Positions 1 to 7,395 of a stretch of DNA of 53,070 nucleotides are shown here, piece after piece (the first letter of the stretch is position 1; each line of letters begins with the position of its first letter). The translations under genes were made by a program, and so were the position numbers. The stretch comes from Hyphomicrobiaceae bacterium (GTDB lineage Bacteria; Pseudomonadota; Alphaproteobacteria; Rhizobiales; Hyphomicrobiaceae). The notes under the pieces are model-generated. The model did not search any database, had not been told where the DNA came from, and worked only from the letters and a program-made list of their open reading frames with translations. The stretch lies in NCBI GenBank assembly GCA_025351355.1, contig JANXWC010000072.1, positions 1 to 53,070 of the forward strand, given 5' to 3'.

Positions 1-1
1 T

Positions 2-61
2 GCCGAATGGGCGATGATCTGCTTAGCCCACAACCTCACCAAGCTCGCAAAAGCCGTCTGA
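2..61 (+). mobile_element. C-terminal end of a transposase (IS1182-like), cut by the window edge
   Basis: The first bases read in frame as AEWAMICLAHNLTKLAKAV and then a TGA stop. The pattern of an E-W pair followed by C-x-A-H-N-L-x-K-L is what I associate with the extreme C-terminus of IS1182-type DDE transposases. Only 19 codons are visible, so the family call is tentative. The rest of the element lies upstream of the window. Its right terminal inverted repeat should fall shortly after the stop, but I could not place it with confidence. Confidence 0.5.
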
Positions 62-548
62 AGCGGCTACGGTCCCCCAAAATGCAATGCGCCGAGCCTA
101 TCTGGACAGGCTCCTAGGGTCGTTCCCCGATTCCACTAAAACCGGAACCACCCTAAGCCCGGGAACGACGTTGTTTGGTAAACTAGTTAACGCCGCGCGC
201 CGTCGAAAAACGCGCCAGCCGCCTTGGCGTCTGAGAGCGGAGCGCGAATGGCGCCATCGGGTGGGGTTTGCACCACCCTACTCGTCCGGGTTTGCACCGG
301 CCGTGTTCGTCGGGGTATGCACCCGCCTATGTTCGTCGGCACTTGCAGCCGCTTCAGCGTGTCATCGTCTCTGGGATCGAGCGATGCGTTCTCCAGATGG
401 TTTCCATCCGCGCCCCTGTCTCAGACGCCGGATGCGATGGCCATCGCGTGGCGCTCCAGGAAGGAGTAGTGCATCGTTGTGCAATCTTAGATAGAAAATC
501 AAGTTGTTCTCGCGCGCATGGTGAAGACACCGTCGTTGCCCGCGATCG
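62..548. other. gene-free stretch after the transposase tail
   Basis: No open frame here has a credible start, ribosome site and protein-like composition. It contains a short inverted repeat (GTCGTTCCC near 118 against GGGAACGAC near 160) that may mark the end of the insertion element, and a degenerate tandem repeat listed separately. It looks like decayed sequence between an insertion element and the mgtC-like gene. Confidence 0.5.
264..350. repeat. degenerate tandem repeat, about four units of 24-27 bp
   Basis: The core GGGTTTGCACC occurs at 264-274 and again at 288-298, as GGGTATGCACC at 313-323, and in a further diverged form near 340-350. Units two to four also share a TTCGTCGG-like stretch. 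The spacing of 24, 25 and 27 bp is uneven, so this is an old, drifting repeat. No function can be assigned. Confidence 0.5.
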
Positions 549-1001
549 TTAATCGCCTGCAGGCGGTTTGGGGCGTGTGACGTGCACAATCCATTTCTCG
601 AACCGGCCACCGTCGAGCAGCATCAGTCCGATAAGCACCGCGGCGACGGTCAGGATCCGCCAGGAGCCTAGGCCGCACAGTGCCCCTATTCCCGCCGAGA
701 CCCAGACGGTCGCGGCCGTCGTCAATCCTCGCACACCGTGATCATCCTTGGCTCGGACGATGACGCCGGCGCCGATGAAGCCTATTCCGGTGATGATCCC
801 TTGGATGGCGCGTGAGGCGGCGTCACTGCCGGCGACGTCGACTGTGCCGGCGACCAGCCCCGCGGCAGTAACGGCCACCAGACCAAGTGTGCGCACGCCA
901 ATGTTCTTGTGATGCAGGAAACGGTTCAATCCGAGTGCGCCACCCAACATCGCCGCCGCTCCGAGCCGCGCGATGACCTCAAACCAGCTCAATTCAGTCA
1001 T
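549..1001 (-). CDS. MgtC/SapB family membrane protein
   Basis: This 150-residue protein has several hydrophobic helices and the family's Gly-rich signature: GGALGLNR near the N-terminus, RTLGLVAV, then GIGFIGAGVIVR and GLTTAATVW. MgtC-family proteins are inner-membrane proteins linked to low-magnesium growth and, in pathogens, to survival in macrophages. I chose the ATG at 1001 because GAGG lies just upstream; a longer frame exists but would begin before the ftsH terminator. The gene follows ftsH on the same strand with that terminator in between, so it may depend on read-through or on a promoter inside the end of ftsH. Family assignment is firm; the physiological role is not known. Confidence 0.85.
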   Translation of the reverse strand: MTELSWFEVIARLGAAAMLGGALGLNRFLHHKNIGVRTLGLVAVTAAGLVAGTVDVAGSDAASRAIQGIITGIGFIGAGVIVRAKDDHGVRGLTTAATVWVSAGIGALCGLGSWRILTVAAVLIGLMLLDGGRFEKWIVHVTRPKPPAGD

Positions 1002-1014
1002 GCCCGCACCTCGC

Positions 1015-1042
1015 AAAAAAGGCAGCGCTTTCGAGCGCTGCC
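1015..1042 (-). terminator. intrinsic terminator after ftsH
   Basis: On the minus strand GGCAGCGCT pairs with AGCGCTGCC around a CGAA loop (1021-1042) and is followed at once by six T (1020-1015). It lies 36 bases past the ftsH stop and only 13 bases before the mgtC-like start codon. Confidence 0.85.
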
Positions 1043-1077
1043 TCGTATTACTTCGCGCCAATGCAGTGCGGCAGTCG

Positions 1078-3009
1078 TCAAGCCAACGGTTGCGGTGTCA
1101 GGCCGCCGAGGCCCGGCTCGTCGCGCGGGCGCGATTTACCGGAGGCCGGAACTGCCGGACCCGCCGGACCACGGTCCTCGTCGTCAGTCTTGCGGACAAT
1201 GCGACCGCCATTCATCACCGTCATGCATTCTTCGCCGCTGATGGTCTCGTATTCCATCAAGGCCTGCGTAATTGCTTCCAACTTATCGCGGTTAGGGAAG
1301 ATCAACTCGCGTGCCTTTTCATAGCCGTTGGTGACGATGCGGCGCACTTCCGCGTCGATGGTCTTGGCGGTTTCCTCGCTCATCGTCTGCCGCTGCGAGA
1401 CGGAATGGCCGAGAAAGATCTCCTGCTGGTTTTCGTTGTAGCGCAGCGGACCCAGTTTTTCGCTCATGCCCCATTCGGTGACCATGCTGCGCGCCAGGTT
1501 GGTCGCCTGCATGATATCGTTGGAGGCGCCGGTGTTGAGATGGTCTTCGCCATAGATGAGCTGCTCGGCCACGCGACCGCCGAACGTCATGGCAATGCGC
1601 GCTTCCGCCCAACTCTTGGAGTAGCTCAGCTTGTCACGTTCCGGCAGGCTCATGGTCACGCCGAGCGCGCGCCCCCGCGGGATGATCGTCACTTTGTGCA
1701 GTGGATCATTCTGCGTCATCAGCACGTTGATCAGCGCATGTCCTGCTTCGTGATAGGCAGTCGCGATTTTCTCTTCCTCGGTCATGATCATCGAGCGACG
1801 TTCGGCGCCCATCATGACCTTGTCCTTGCTGTCCTCGAACTCCTGCTGTGTCACGAGGCGCCTGGAGCGACGGGCGGCGAGTAGAGCTGCTTCGTTGACG
1901 AGATTGGCCAAGTCAGCGCCGGAAAAGCCGGGCGTGCCGCGAGCCAGCACGCGTGCGTCAACGTCCGGTGCCAGCGGCACCTTGCGCATATGCACCTTGA
2001 GAATCTTTTCGCGACCGCCGACATCCGGGTTTGGCACGGTGATCTGGCGATCGAAGCGACCTGGACGCAGCAGGGCGGGATCGAGGACGTCGGGCCGGTT
2101 GGTGGCGGCGATGATGATCACGCCCTCGTTAGCCTCGAAGCCGTCCATCTCCACGAGCAACTGGTTCAGGGTCTGCTCGCGCTCATCGTTGCCGCCGCCG
2201 AGGCCGGCGCCGCGGTGACGACCGACCGCGTCGATTTCATCAATGAAGATGATGCAGGGCGCATTTTTCTTTGCCTGCTCGAACATGTCGCGGACGCGCG
2301 ACGCGCCGACGCCAACGAACATCTCGACGAAATCGGAACCAGAGATCGTAAAGAACGGCACGTTTGCTTCACCCGCCACGGCACGCGCGATCAGCGTCTT
2401 GCCCGTTCCGGGCGGTCCAACCAGCAGCGCACCGCGGGGGATGCGCCCACCAAGGCGCTGAAATTTACCGGGATCGCGCAGGAACTCGACGATCTCCTGC
2501 AAGTCGACCTTGGCTTCGTCAACGCCAGCGACATCTTCAAACGTCACGCGGCCCTGGCGTTCAGTCAACAGCTTGGCTTTCGATTTGCCGAAGCCCATGG
2601 CACGGCCGCCGCCCGACTGCATCTGGCGCATGAAGAAGAACCAGACGCCCACCAGCAACAACATTGGGAACCAGTTCATCAGGACCGAGAAAATCGTTGG
2701 CGCCTCGTCCTCTGATTGCTTCGCGGTGATCTTGACACCCTTGCGGTTCATGCGGTCGACGAGGGTCGGATCTTCCGGGGCGATCGAGGTGAAAGTCGTC
2801 CCTTTGTCACGATATAAGCCGGAAATGCGATGGCCACGGATTTCCACTTCCGTAATCGCACCAGAATCGATGCCCGCAAGCAGTTCCGAGTAACTGATCT
2901 CACTCGCCCGTCGGCCGGACATCTGGTTGCTTTGAAAAAGGTTCACCAAGGCGACGATCGACAGGACGATTACGACCCAGATCGCGAAATTGCGTAAGTT
3001 GGTGTTCAT
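1078..3009 (-). CDS. ftsH: ATP-dependent zinc metalloprotease FtsH
   Basis: FtsH is a membrane-anchored AAA+ protease that degrades misfolded membrane proteins and regulatory targets such as sigma-32 and LpxC. The 643 residues show the usual order: two N-terminal membrane segments (about 7-25 and 105-122) flanking a periplasmic domain, Walker A GPPGTGKT at 198-205, Walker B IIFIDEID, the second region of homology with R-P-G-R-F-D, and the zinc site H420-E-A-G-H424. Length is typical for the family. The ATG at 3009 has AAAGGG nearby upstream. It is the last gene of the tol-pal-tilS-ftsH block but has its own promoter candidate (3178-3211) and its own terminator. Confidence 0.97.
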   Translation of the reverse strand: MNTNLRNFAIWVVIVLSIVALVNLFQSNQMSGRRASEISYSELLAGIDSGAITEVEIRGHRISGLYRDKGTTFTSIAPEDPTLVDRMNRKGVKITAKQSEDEAPTIFSVLMNWFPMLLLVGVWFFFMRQMQSGGGRAMGFGKSKAKLLTERQGRVTFEDVAGVDEAKVDLQEIVEFLRDPGKFQRLGGRIPRGALLVGPPGTGKTLIARAVAGEANVPFFTISGSDFVEMFVGVGASRVRDMFEQAKKNAPCIIFIDEIDAVGRHRGAGLGGGNDEREQTLNQLLVEMDGFEANEGVIIIAATNRPDVLDPALLRPGRFDRQITVPNPDVGGREKILKVHMRKVPLAPDVDARVLARGTPGFSGADLANLVNEAALLAARRSRRLVTQQEFEDSKDKVMMGAERRSMIMTEEEKIATAYHEAGHALINVLMTQNDPLHKVTIIPRGRALGVTMSLPERDKLSYSKSWAEARIAMTFGGRVAEQLIYGEDHLNTGASNDIMQATNLARSMVTEWGMSEKLGPLRYNENQQEIFLGHSVSQRQTMSEETAKTIDAEVRRIVTNGYEKARELIFPNRDKLEAITQALMEYETISGEECMTVMNGGRIVRKTDDEDRGPAGPAVPASGKSRPRDEPGLGGLTPQPLA

Positions 3010-3177
3010 GGTGTCCCTTTACATTGGCCGAACAGCCGCTTGTTCCTTACGCCTGAAGGTGGGCTCTAGACCCGACTTCTGCGCAAGTTTTTAAGGTTTT
3101 TTGCGCCGGGAACGCGAAAACCCCAATTGCCGACCGGACGCGCGGGCGAGCTGACTCAGCAGCTTCTACGCACATTG

Positions 3178-3211
3178 CCGTAAGATAGGTACCTGCAGGT
3201 AGTTTGCCAAG
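3178..3211 (-). promoter_or_regulatory. candidate RpoH (sigma-32) heat-shock promoter of ftsH
   Basis: On the minus strand CTTG (3211-3208), 18 bases, then CCTATCTTACGG (3189-3178). This closely follows the alphaproteobacterial heat-shock pattern CTTG-N17/18-CYTATNTNNG as I remember it. Transcription would start about 160 bases before the ftsH ATG. ftsH is a known sigma-32 target in several proteobacteria, which makes the match more credible. Confidence 0.55.
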
Positions 3212-3282
3212 CATCAACGTCATCAGATGCAAGAAAGATCAGGCGTTTTCACGGCATATCTCTCAACCGTCTGTGCGACACG

Positions 3283-4719
3283 TCATCCGCGTGTAGCGAA
3301 ACGAGGCGTGCATGGCTCACAGTGATACAATCCTGCGTAGCCCGGCAACGCAAAACCCAAGGTTGGAGCTGCCACGAGCCTGTCGTCGAAATGGAGCGCC
3401 GGTTGGGTCCATAGCGCGCGCGCCGGCGCATCCGGCCGCCGTTGCCCGGACGCCACGATGGCCGCCAAGCCGTGGGGGCCAAGTGCTGTAATGCAGACCC
3501 CTGCGGCCCCCGTCGCTCTGCTGCTGACGACAAAGCGGCGGTCCCACCTCACCGTTGCACCTGGCATAAGATCCAAAACCGGCAATTCCCGGCGATCGGT
3601 CTCTCGAAAAATCCGCAACCGGCCTCGGTTGTTGCTATGCCATTGTGTGGAATGAAGCGTGGCGCCCCGCGTCAGGCGCCATTCGTTTCCGACCGTCAGC
3701 GCTTCGAGGCGGCCGAGAGAAACACGCACGTCCTGCCCGCCAATAGTATTGACCAGGCCGGCCAGCAGGCGCAGGCGGATTTCTTCGGGTAGTGTCAAAA
3801 GCCACTCCCAGTGCAACTCCGCGTAGCCGAGCGCATCGAACCGCGCATGGTGGCCGCGCTTTTCCCAAACCTCGGTCGTTACGGCTTCTAGCGCCTCATG
3901 GGCTCGCGCAGCGCGGTGAGCCGTGCGCGCAAGCGAGTTGGCGCTCGGAGCGAAGCCTGCGCGTTGTCCAGCGAGGAGGGACTGCCTGACCCGGACGCGC
4001 TCGAATTCCTCTGATTGGTTGCTCGGATCCTCGCTCCATTTGATGCTGTGCGTCTGCAAGTAAGACGTCAGGTCGGCCTTCGCCACGCCGAGCAGGGGTC
4101 GAAGCAGCAAGCAGCCTTCTGCCAGCGACCTTGCCGCCCGCATCGCGGCAAGACCTTCGACACCACTGCCGCGCGCCAGCCGCATCAGCACTGTTTCCGC
4201 TTGGTCGTCGATCGTATGCGCCATGGCGACTGCGCAAGTGCCGCCGGCTGCAAGGTGCTGACGGATCAATTGATATCGCGCAAAGCGGGCGGCAGCTTGA
4301 ATGCCGCGCTGCGGCTTCAGCCCGCGCCAAACCAAGGTCGTGTGCGGCAATCCCAGCCGGTCGGCTGCCGCCGCCACCGCCGCCGCCTCGGCTGCCGCTT
4401 GCGGTCGCAAGGCGTGATCTACCGTCACCACCGAAAAGGTGGGCAGTTGGGTTGCTCGGGCGATGGATCGGCGGTGGACAAGCCAGGCTGCTGCGAGGTG
4501 CATCAAGGCCATGGAATCGCTGCCGCCGGATACCGCGATGACAACGTGCGGGGTATCCGCAAAGGCCCTATCGAAAACCGGCAACAGGGAGTGCAAAAGC
4601 GGATCTACCGTCAGCCGCTCACCTTCACCAGCGTCGCAGCCCGGCGATGGTGCCGGCTCAGGCGCAGCCGAGGCGTCGCCGTTCAGTGTCGGCGCGGGTT
4701 TTGACGTGTCCGGGGGCAT
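3283..4719 (-). CDS. tilS: tRNA(Ile)-lysidine synthase TilS
   Basis: TilS attaches lysine to C34 of the AUA-reading tRNA-Ile, changing both codon reading and charging. The PP-loop SGGSDS is at residues 64-69, followed by DHALR, then L-P-H-T-T-L and AHTIDDQAETVLMRLARGSG, which are standard for the N-terminal ATPase domain. The C-terminal half is weakly conserved, as in most homologues. The start is uncertain: the ATG at 4719 lacks a clear ribosome site and gives a 62-base overlap with the preceding ybgF and a Pro/Ala-rich leader of about 35 residues, so a rarer start near residue 36-40 is possible. It sits between ybgF and ftsH, the common alphaproteobacterial order. Confidence 0.93.
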   Translation of the reverse strand: MPPDTSKPAPTLNGDASAAPEPAPSPGCDAGEGERLTVDPLLHSLLPVFDRAFADTPHVVIAVSGGSDSMALMHLAAAWLVHRRSIARATQLPTFSVVTVDHALRPQAAAEAAAVAAAADRLGLPHTTLVWRGLKPQRGIQAAARFARYQLIRQHLAAGGTCAVAMAHTIDDQAETVLMRLARGSGVEGLAAMRAARSLAEGCLLLRPLLGVAKADLTSYLQTHSIKWSEDPSNQSEEFERVRVRQSLLAGQRAGFAPSANSLARTAHRAARAHEALEAVTTEVWEKRGHHARFDALGYAELHWEWLLTLPEEIRLRLLAGLVNTIGGQDVRVSLGRLEALTVGNEWRLTRGATLHSTQWHSNNRGRLRIFRETDRRELPVLDLMPGATVRWDRRFVVSSRATGAAGVCITALGPHGLAAIVASGQRRPDAPARALWTQPALHFDDRLVAAPTLGFALPGYAGLYHCEPCTPRFATRG

Positions 4720-5758
4720 TGGGAAATTTGGCGCTCAAATCGGCGTAGGAGGCGCATGCGGCATCCTTGGCCCCAAGCTTATCAAGCGACATCGCCAGCT
4801 TCAACAAGCTGTCGGGCGCCTTGGCGCTGCGTGCGTAGTTTTGCGAAACTTTCAAGAACGACGCTGCGGCGGGTTTGAATTGTCCGCGGGCAAAAAACGT
4901 CTCGCCCAGCCAATATTGCGCATTTCCGGCCAGGGGATCGTTGGCATAAAGCTTCAGGAAGTCGTCGAACGCGGTTTCGGCAGCCGCGAAATCCTGTTGC
5001 AGCAGATAGCCGTAGGCCGTTTCGTAAGCCTGTTTGGATGACGCATCGCTGGCACTGGCCGACGCTAAGGACGGATTGGCGACAGCGCCACGCGGGACGA
5101 CGCCCGACGCTATGGTGCCGTTGTTGCTGCCATTGGTGACCAACCGGCCGATGGGATCGGCATTGTCAGCCTGCGCAACGCTTTGGGTTGGAGAGGCAGC
5201 GGCTGCCGGGAAAGACCCCGATCCGGCCACTGCAGCGGACGGCAGCGCGACGGGCAGAGGGCCACGCGCATTGGCCTGACGAAGCTGCTGGTTCAACTGA
5301 TCGACCTGCGTGGCCAGTGCGCGCACCTGTGTCTCAAGAGCGGCGATGCGACCGGGGTCGCCTGCGCCGCCGTCAGCGCTGCCACCACGATAGACACCAG
5401 AGCTGGAACTGCCGCCACCTTTCGCCAGGGTATCGAGGGTGCCGACCGTCACCTGCATTTCGACGAGCTGTTCTTCGAGTTGCTCGATGCGCTGGCGTAA
5501 CGCGTTATCGCCTGTCGCCGCTGGTGCTGGCGCGGCGTCCGTTTTAGCTAAGGCAGGCTTGGTTGGAGCCTTGGGGGTGACCGCGCCTGTCGGCCTCGCT
5601 GGCGACGCTTGTGGTGGCGCAGTCGTTTGTGCGCCGGCCTGAGTAGCAAAAGACAGCACCGAAATTAGCAAAAGACCGCGGACTGAGAGGCGTGATCGCC
5701 AGGACTCGCTGAGTTTCGGCAGTGCAGTTTGGTACGCGATGGTGTCATCGTGCGCCAT
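4658..5758 (-). CDS. ybgF: Tol-Pal system protein YbgF/CpoB
   Basis: YbgF (CpoB) is a periplasmic partner of the Tol-Pal machine and coordinates outer-membrane constriction with peptidoglycan synthesis. The 366 residues contain an N-terminal hydrophobic signal (about 27-44, ending AGAQ), a Pro/Ala linker, a predicted coiled coil (LRQRIEQLEEQLVEMQ, then a second heptad-rich stretch near 140-165), a low-complexity linker, and C-terminal TPR-like repeats with the family phrase GNAQYWLGETFFARGQF. The signal starts late if the first ATG is used, so the true start may be further in. It lies between pal and tilS, overlapping the latter. Confidence 0.92.
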   Translation of the reverse strand: MAHDDTIAYQTALPKLSESWRSRLSVRGLLLISVLSFATQAGAQTTAPPQASPARPTGAVTPKAPTKPALAKTDAAPAPAATGDNALRQRIEQLEEQLVEMQVTVGTLDTLAKGGGSSSSGVYRGGSADGGAGDPGRIAALETQVRALATQVDQLNQQLRQANARGPLPVALPSAAVAGSGSFPAAAASPTQSVAQADNADPIGRLVTNGSNNGTIASGVVPRGAVANPSLASASASDASSKQAYETAYGYLLQQDFAAAETAFDDFLKLYANDPLAGNAQYWLGETFFARGQFKPAAASFLKVSQNYARSAKAPDSLLKLAMSLDKLGAKDAACASYADLSAKFPNAPGHVKTRADTERRRLGCA

Positions 5759-5940
5759 CGGCTCAGAATCCCCGTTTTGCTACAGCACAGGCCAGTTAAT
5801 GGCGCGCCTACAGTGAACTTGTCGTCCGTCCCACGACCGGGCGCGGCCGCCCGCCGAACCCGCCCATGCTTACCTGTTTTTGCGCACACGCGCCGATTTG
5901 GCTCAGATCGCAGTAGTGCTGCGCAATCGCAAAATCAGCA

Positions 5941-6480
5941 CTAGTTGGCGCGCGCAACGCCGCCGGCACGGTTGTTGAGCACGGTTTGTGCGCGTCGGTT
6001 CTGCGACCAGCACGAGATATCGTTGCAAACCGCGACCGGGCGTTCCTTACCGTAGGAGATGGTGCGGATACGGCCAGCCGATACGCCATTGCGTGCCAGG
6101 AAGGCCCGGACAGATTCAGCGCGCTTCGAGCCGAGCCCGATATTGTATTCGCGTGTGCCGCGTTCGTCGGCGTGGCCTTCTATGGTGATGCTATACTGCG
6201 AATACTGCTGCAGCCAGCGCGCCTGATTGCTCAACGTCTGCTGCGCTTCCGGTGTAAGGTCTGTCTGATCGGTCGAGAAGTAGACGATATCGCCGACGTT
6301 CTGGCTGAAATCGCGCGCTGATCCCGGCGTCGCCGGCCCGCCGCGCCCATTGGCACCGAGCCCGCCCTGTAACAGGGTATCGTCCGGCTTCTCCGCCGTC
6401 GAACAGGCGGCGAGTGCAAACATCGTTGCGACTATCGCCACAAAACGGACAGTGCGCGCGCCAATAGGCTGGAACTGCAT
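5941..6480 (-). CDS. pal: peptidoglycan-associated lipoprotein Pal
   Basis: Pal anchors the outer membrane to peptidoglycan. The 179-residue product has a lipoprotein signal with lipobox LAAC (Cys26) and a C-terminal OmpA-like domain: VYFSTDQTDLTPEAQQTL, then EGHADERGTREYN with the Asp and Arg that bind diaminopimelate, and LGSKRAESVRAFL. I took the ATG at 6480, which has GGGGAAGGG about 8 bases upstream, rather than the TTG two codons earlier. Unlike most tol-pal operons it does not directly follow tolB: about 900 bases with a separate small lipoprotein gene intervene, so pal probably has its own promoter in 6481-6775. Confidence 0.96.
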   Translation of the reverse strand: MQFQPIGARTVRFVAIVATMFALAACSTAEKPDDTLLQGGLGANGRGGPATPGSARDFSQNVGDIVYFSTDQTDLTPEAQQTLSNQARWLQQYSQYSITIEGHADERGTREYNIGLGSKRAESVRAFLARNGVSAGRIRTISYGKERPVAVCNDISCWSQNRRAQTVLNNRAGGVARAN

Positions 6481-6775
6481 AGGCAAGACCCTTCCCCTGA
6501 GTTTTCCCCCAGGTGCTTGAGACGATGGTGTTTTATGGCCCTCGGTGGAGAAAACCGCCCCTCAAGACTGGCCACAAATGCCATCGTATAGAATACAACT
6601 GTTGCTCCTTAGAGCAGGCTTCGTACGAAATTGTGGCCAAACCTCAGACGATTAGGTCGTCGATATCGAAGTTTTGACCGCTCGTTCGCTCAGTCAAGAC
6701 CGAGTCGCAGTGCACTGCCAACGGTTCCAATCGCGTTGTCGACAGAATTAAGTTTCTCGCGACAAGCACAACGAC
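6481..6775. other. gene-free region upstream of pal
   Basis: This stretch of just under 300 bases separates the terminator of the small lipoprotein gene from pal. No coding frame with a ribosome site was found. It probably holds the pal promoter, but I could not pick a convincing -35/-10 pair. Confidence 0.4.
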
Positions 6776-6823
6776 AAAAGCCAAGGGCCACCTCAGTGCC
6801 GAAGCAACCGAGGCAGCCCTTGG
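6776..6823 (-). terminator. intrinsic terminator after the small lipoprotein gene
   Basis: On the minus strand CCAAGGGCTGCCTC pairs with GAGGTGGCCCTTGG, 14 positions counting two G-U pairs in RNA, and a CTTTTG tract follows. It lies about 45 bases after the stop of the 41-residue lipoprotein gene and insulates pal from it. Confidence 0.75.
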
Positions 6824-6866
6824 TTTGGCAGTGCTTTGCGTTGCCGCGAGGCTCTGCCAGATCGGC

Positions 6867-6992
6867 TTACTGTGCAACCGTGGTGGTTGCGACGCCAGCG
6901 CCGAGCTTCATTGGGGTGTGCTCGACTTCTTTGCGGCATGCGCCGAGAGCAACAGCAGCAACAACAGCGGCGAGGATGATTGCGGATTTCAT
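6867..6992 (-). CDS. small lipoprotein, 41 residues, between tolB and pal
   Basis: The product starts MKSAIILAAVVAAVALGACR: a short positively charged start, a hydrophobic core and a lipobox LGAC with Cys19, leaving a mature tail of about 22 residues. AAGGAGAG precedes the ATG at 6992 with good spacing, and a strong terminator follows, so this is a real monocistronic gene. It resembles entericidin-like or other tiny lipoproteins in layout, but I recognise no family. Its place between tolB and pal suggests, without proving, an envelope function. Confidence 0.75.
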   Translation of the reverse strand: MKSAIILAAVVAAVALGACRKEVEHTPMKLGAGVATTTVAQ

Positions 6993-7395
6993 TCTAGTCT
7001 CTCCTTCAGTTTTCAAAAAGGCCCGAGCTGAACGTTAGATCTGCTCACAAGCCGTTACGTCGGTGCCAAGCTTCATCGATCTCAGCCCGACAAATTAACG
7101 GCCACCCCCAGAGCGGCCGCTGCGAACGCGTCTTACGACGCCCCGCATTTGCATGCTTACGACTCACGTCGGCAATCGCACTCTATGGCTACCGGTAGCT
7201 CTGGTGCAGATCAAGGATTGAGCGAGGAAAGCGCGGGTTTTGCAACGGCAGAGATGCCAAAATACAACGCTTGCCGAGGCGATAACAGCGGCTGACGGCA
7301 GATAAAAAAATATCTATATAACAAAGTTTTAACGGATAATTTACGACAATCAGCAGTGCGCCGTTGATGTCTTTTTCGGCACACCTGTGCAAATC
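6993..7395. other. gene-free region between tolB and the small lipoprotein gene
   Basis: About 400 bases with an AT-rich core near 7300-7345, unusual in this GC-rich window. The minus strand there carries TATA-like stretches that could be the promoter of the 41-residue lipoprotein gene. No terminator for tolB and no coding frame was convincing. Confidence 0.4.

Noticed and set aside
1990-2715. Plus-strand frame opposite ftsH
   Set aside because: Shadow of ftsH; no protein-like motifs.
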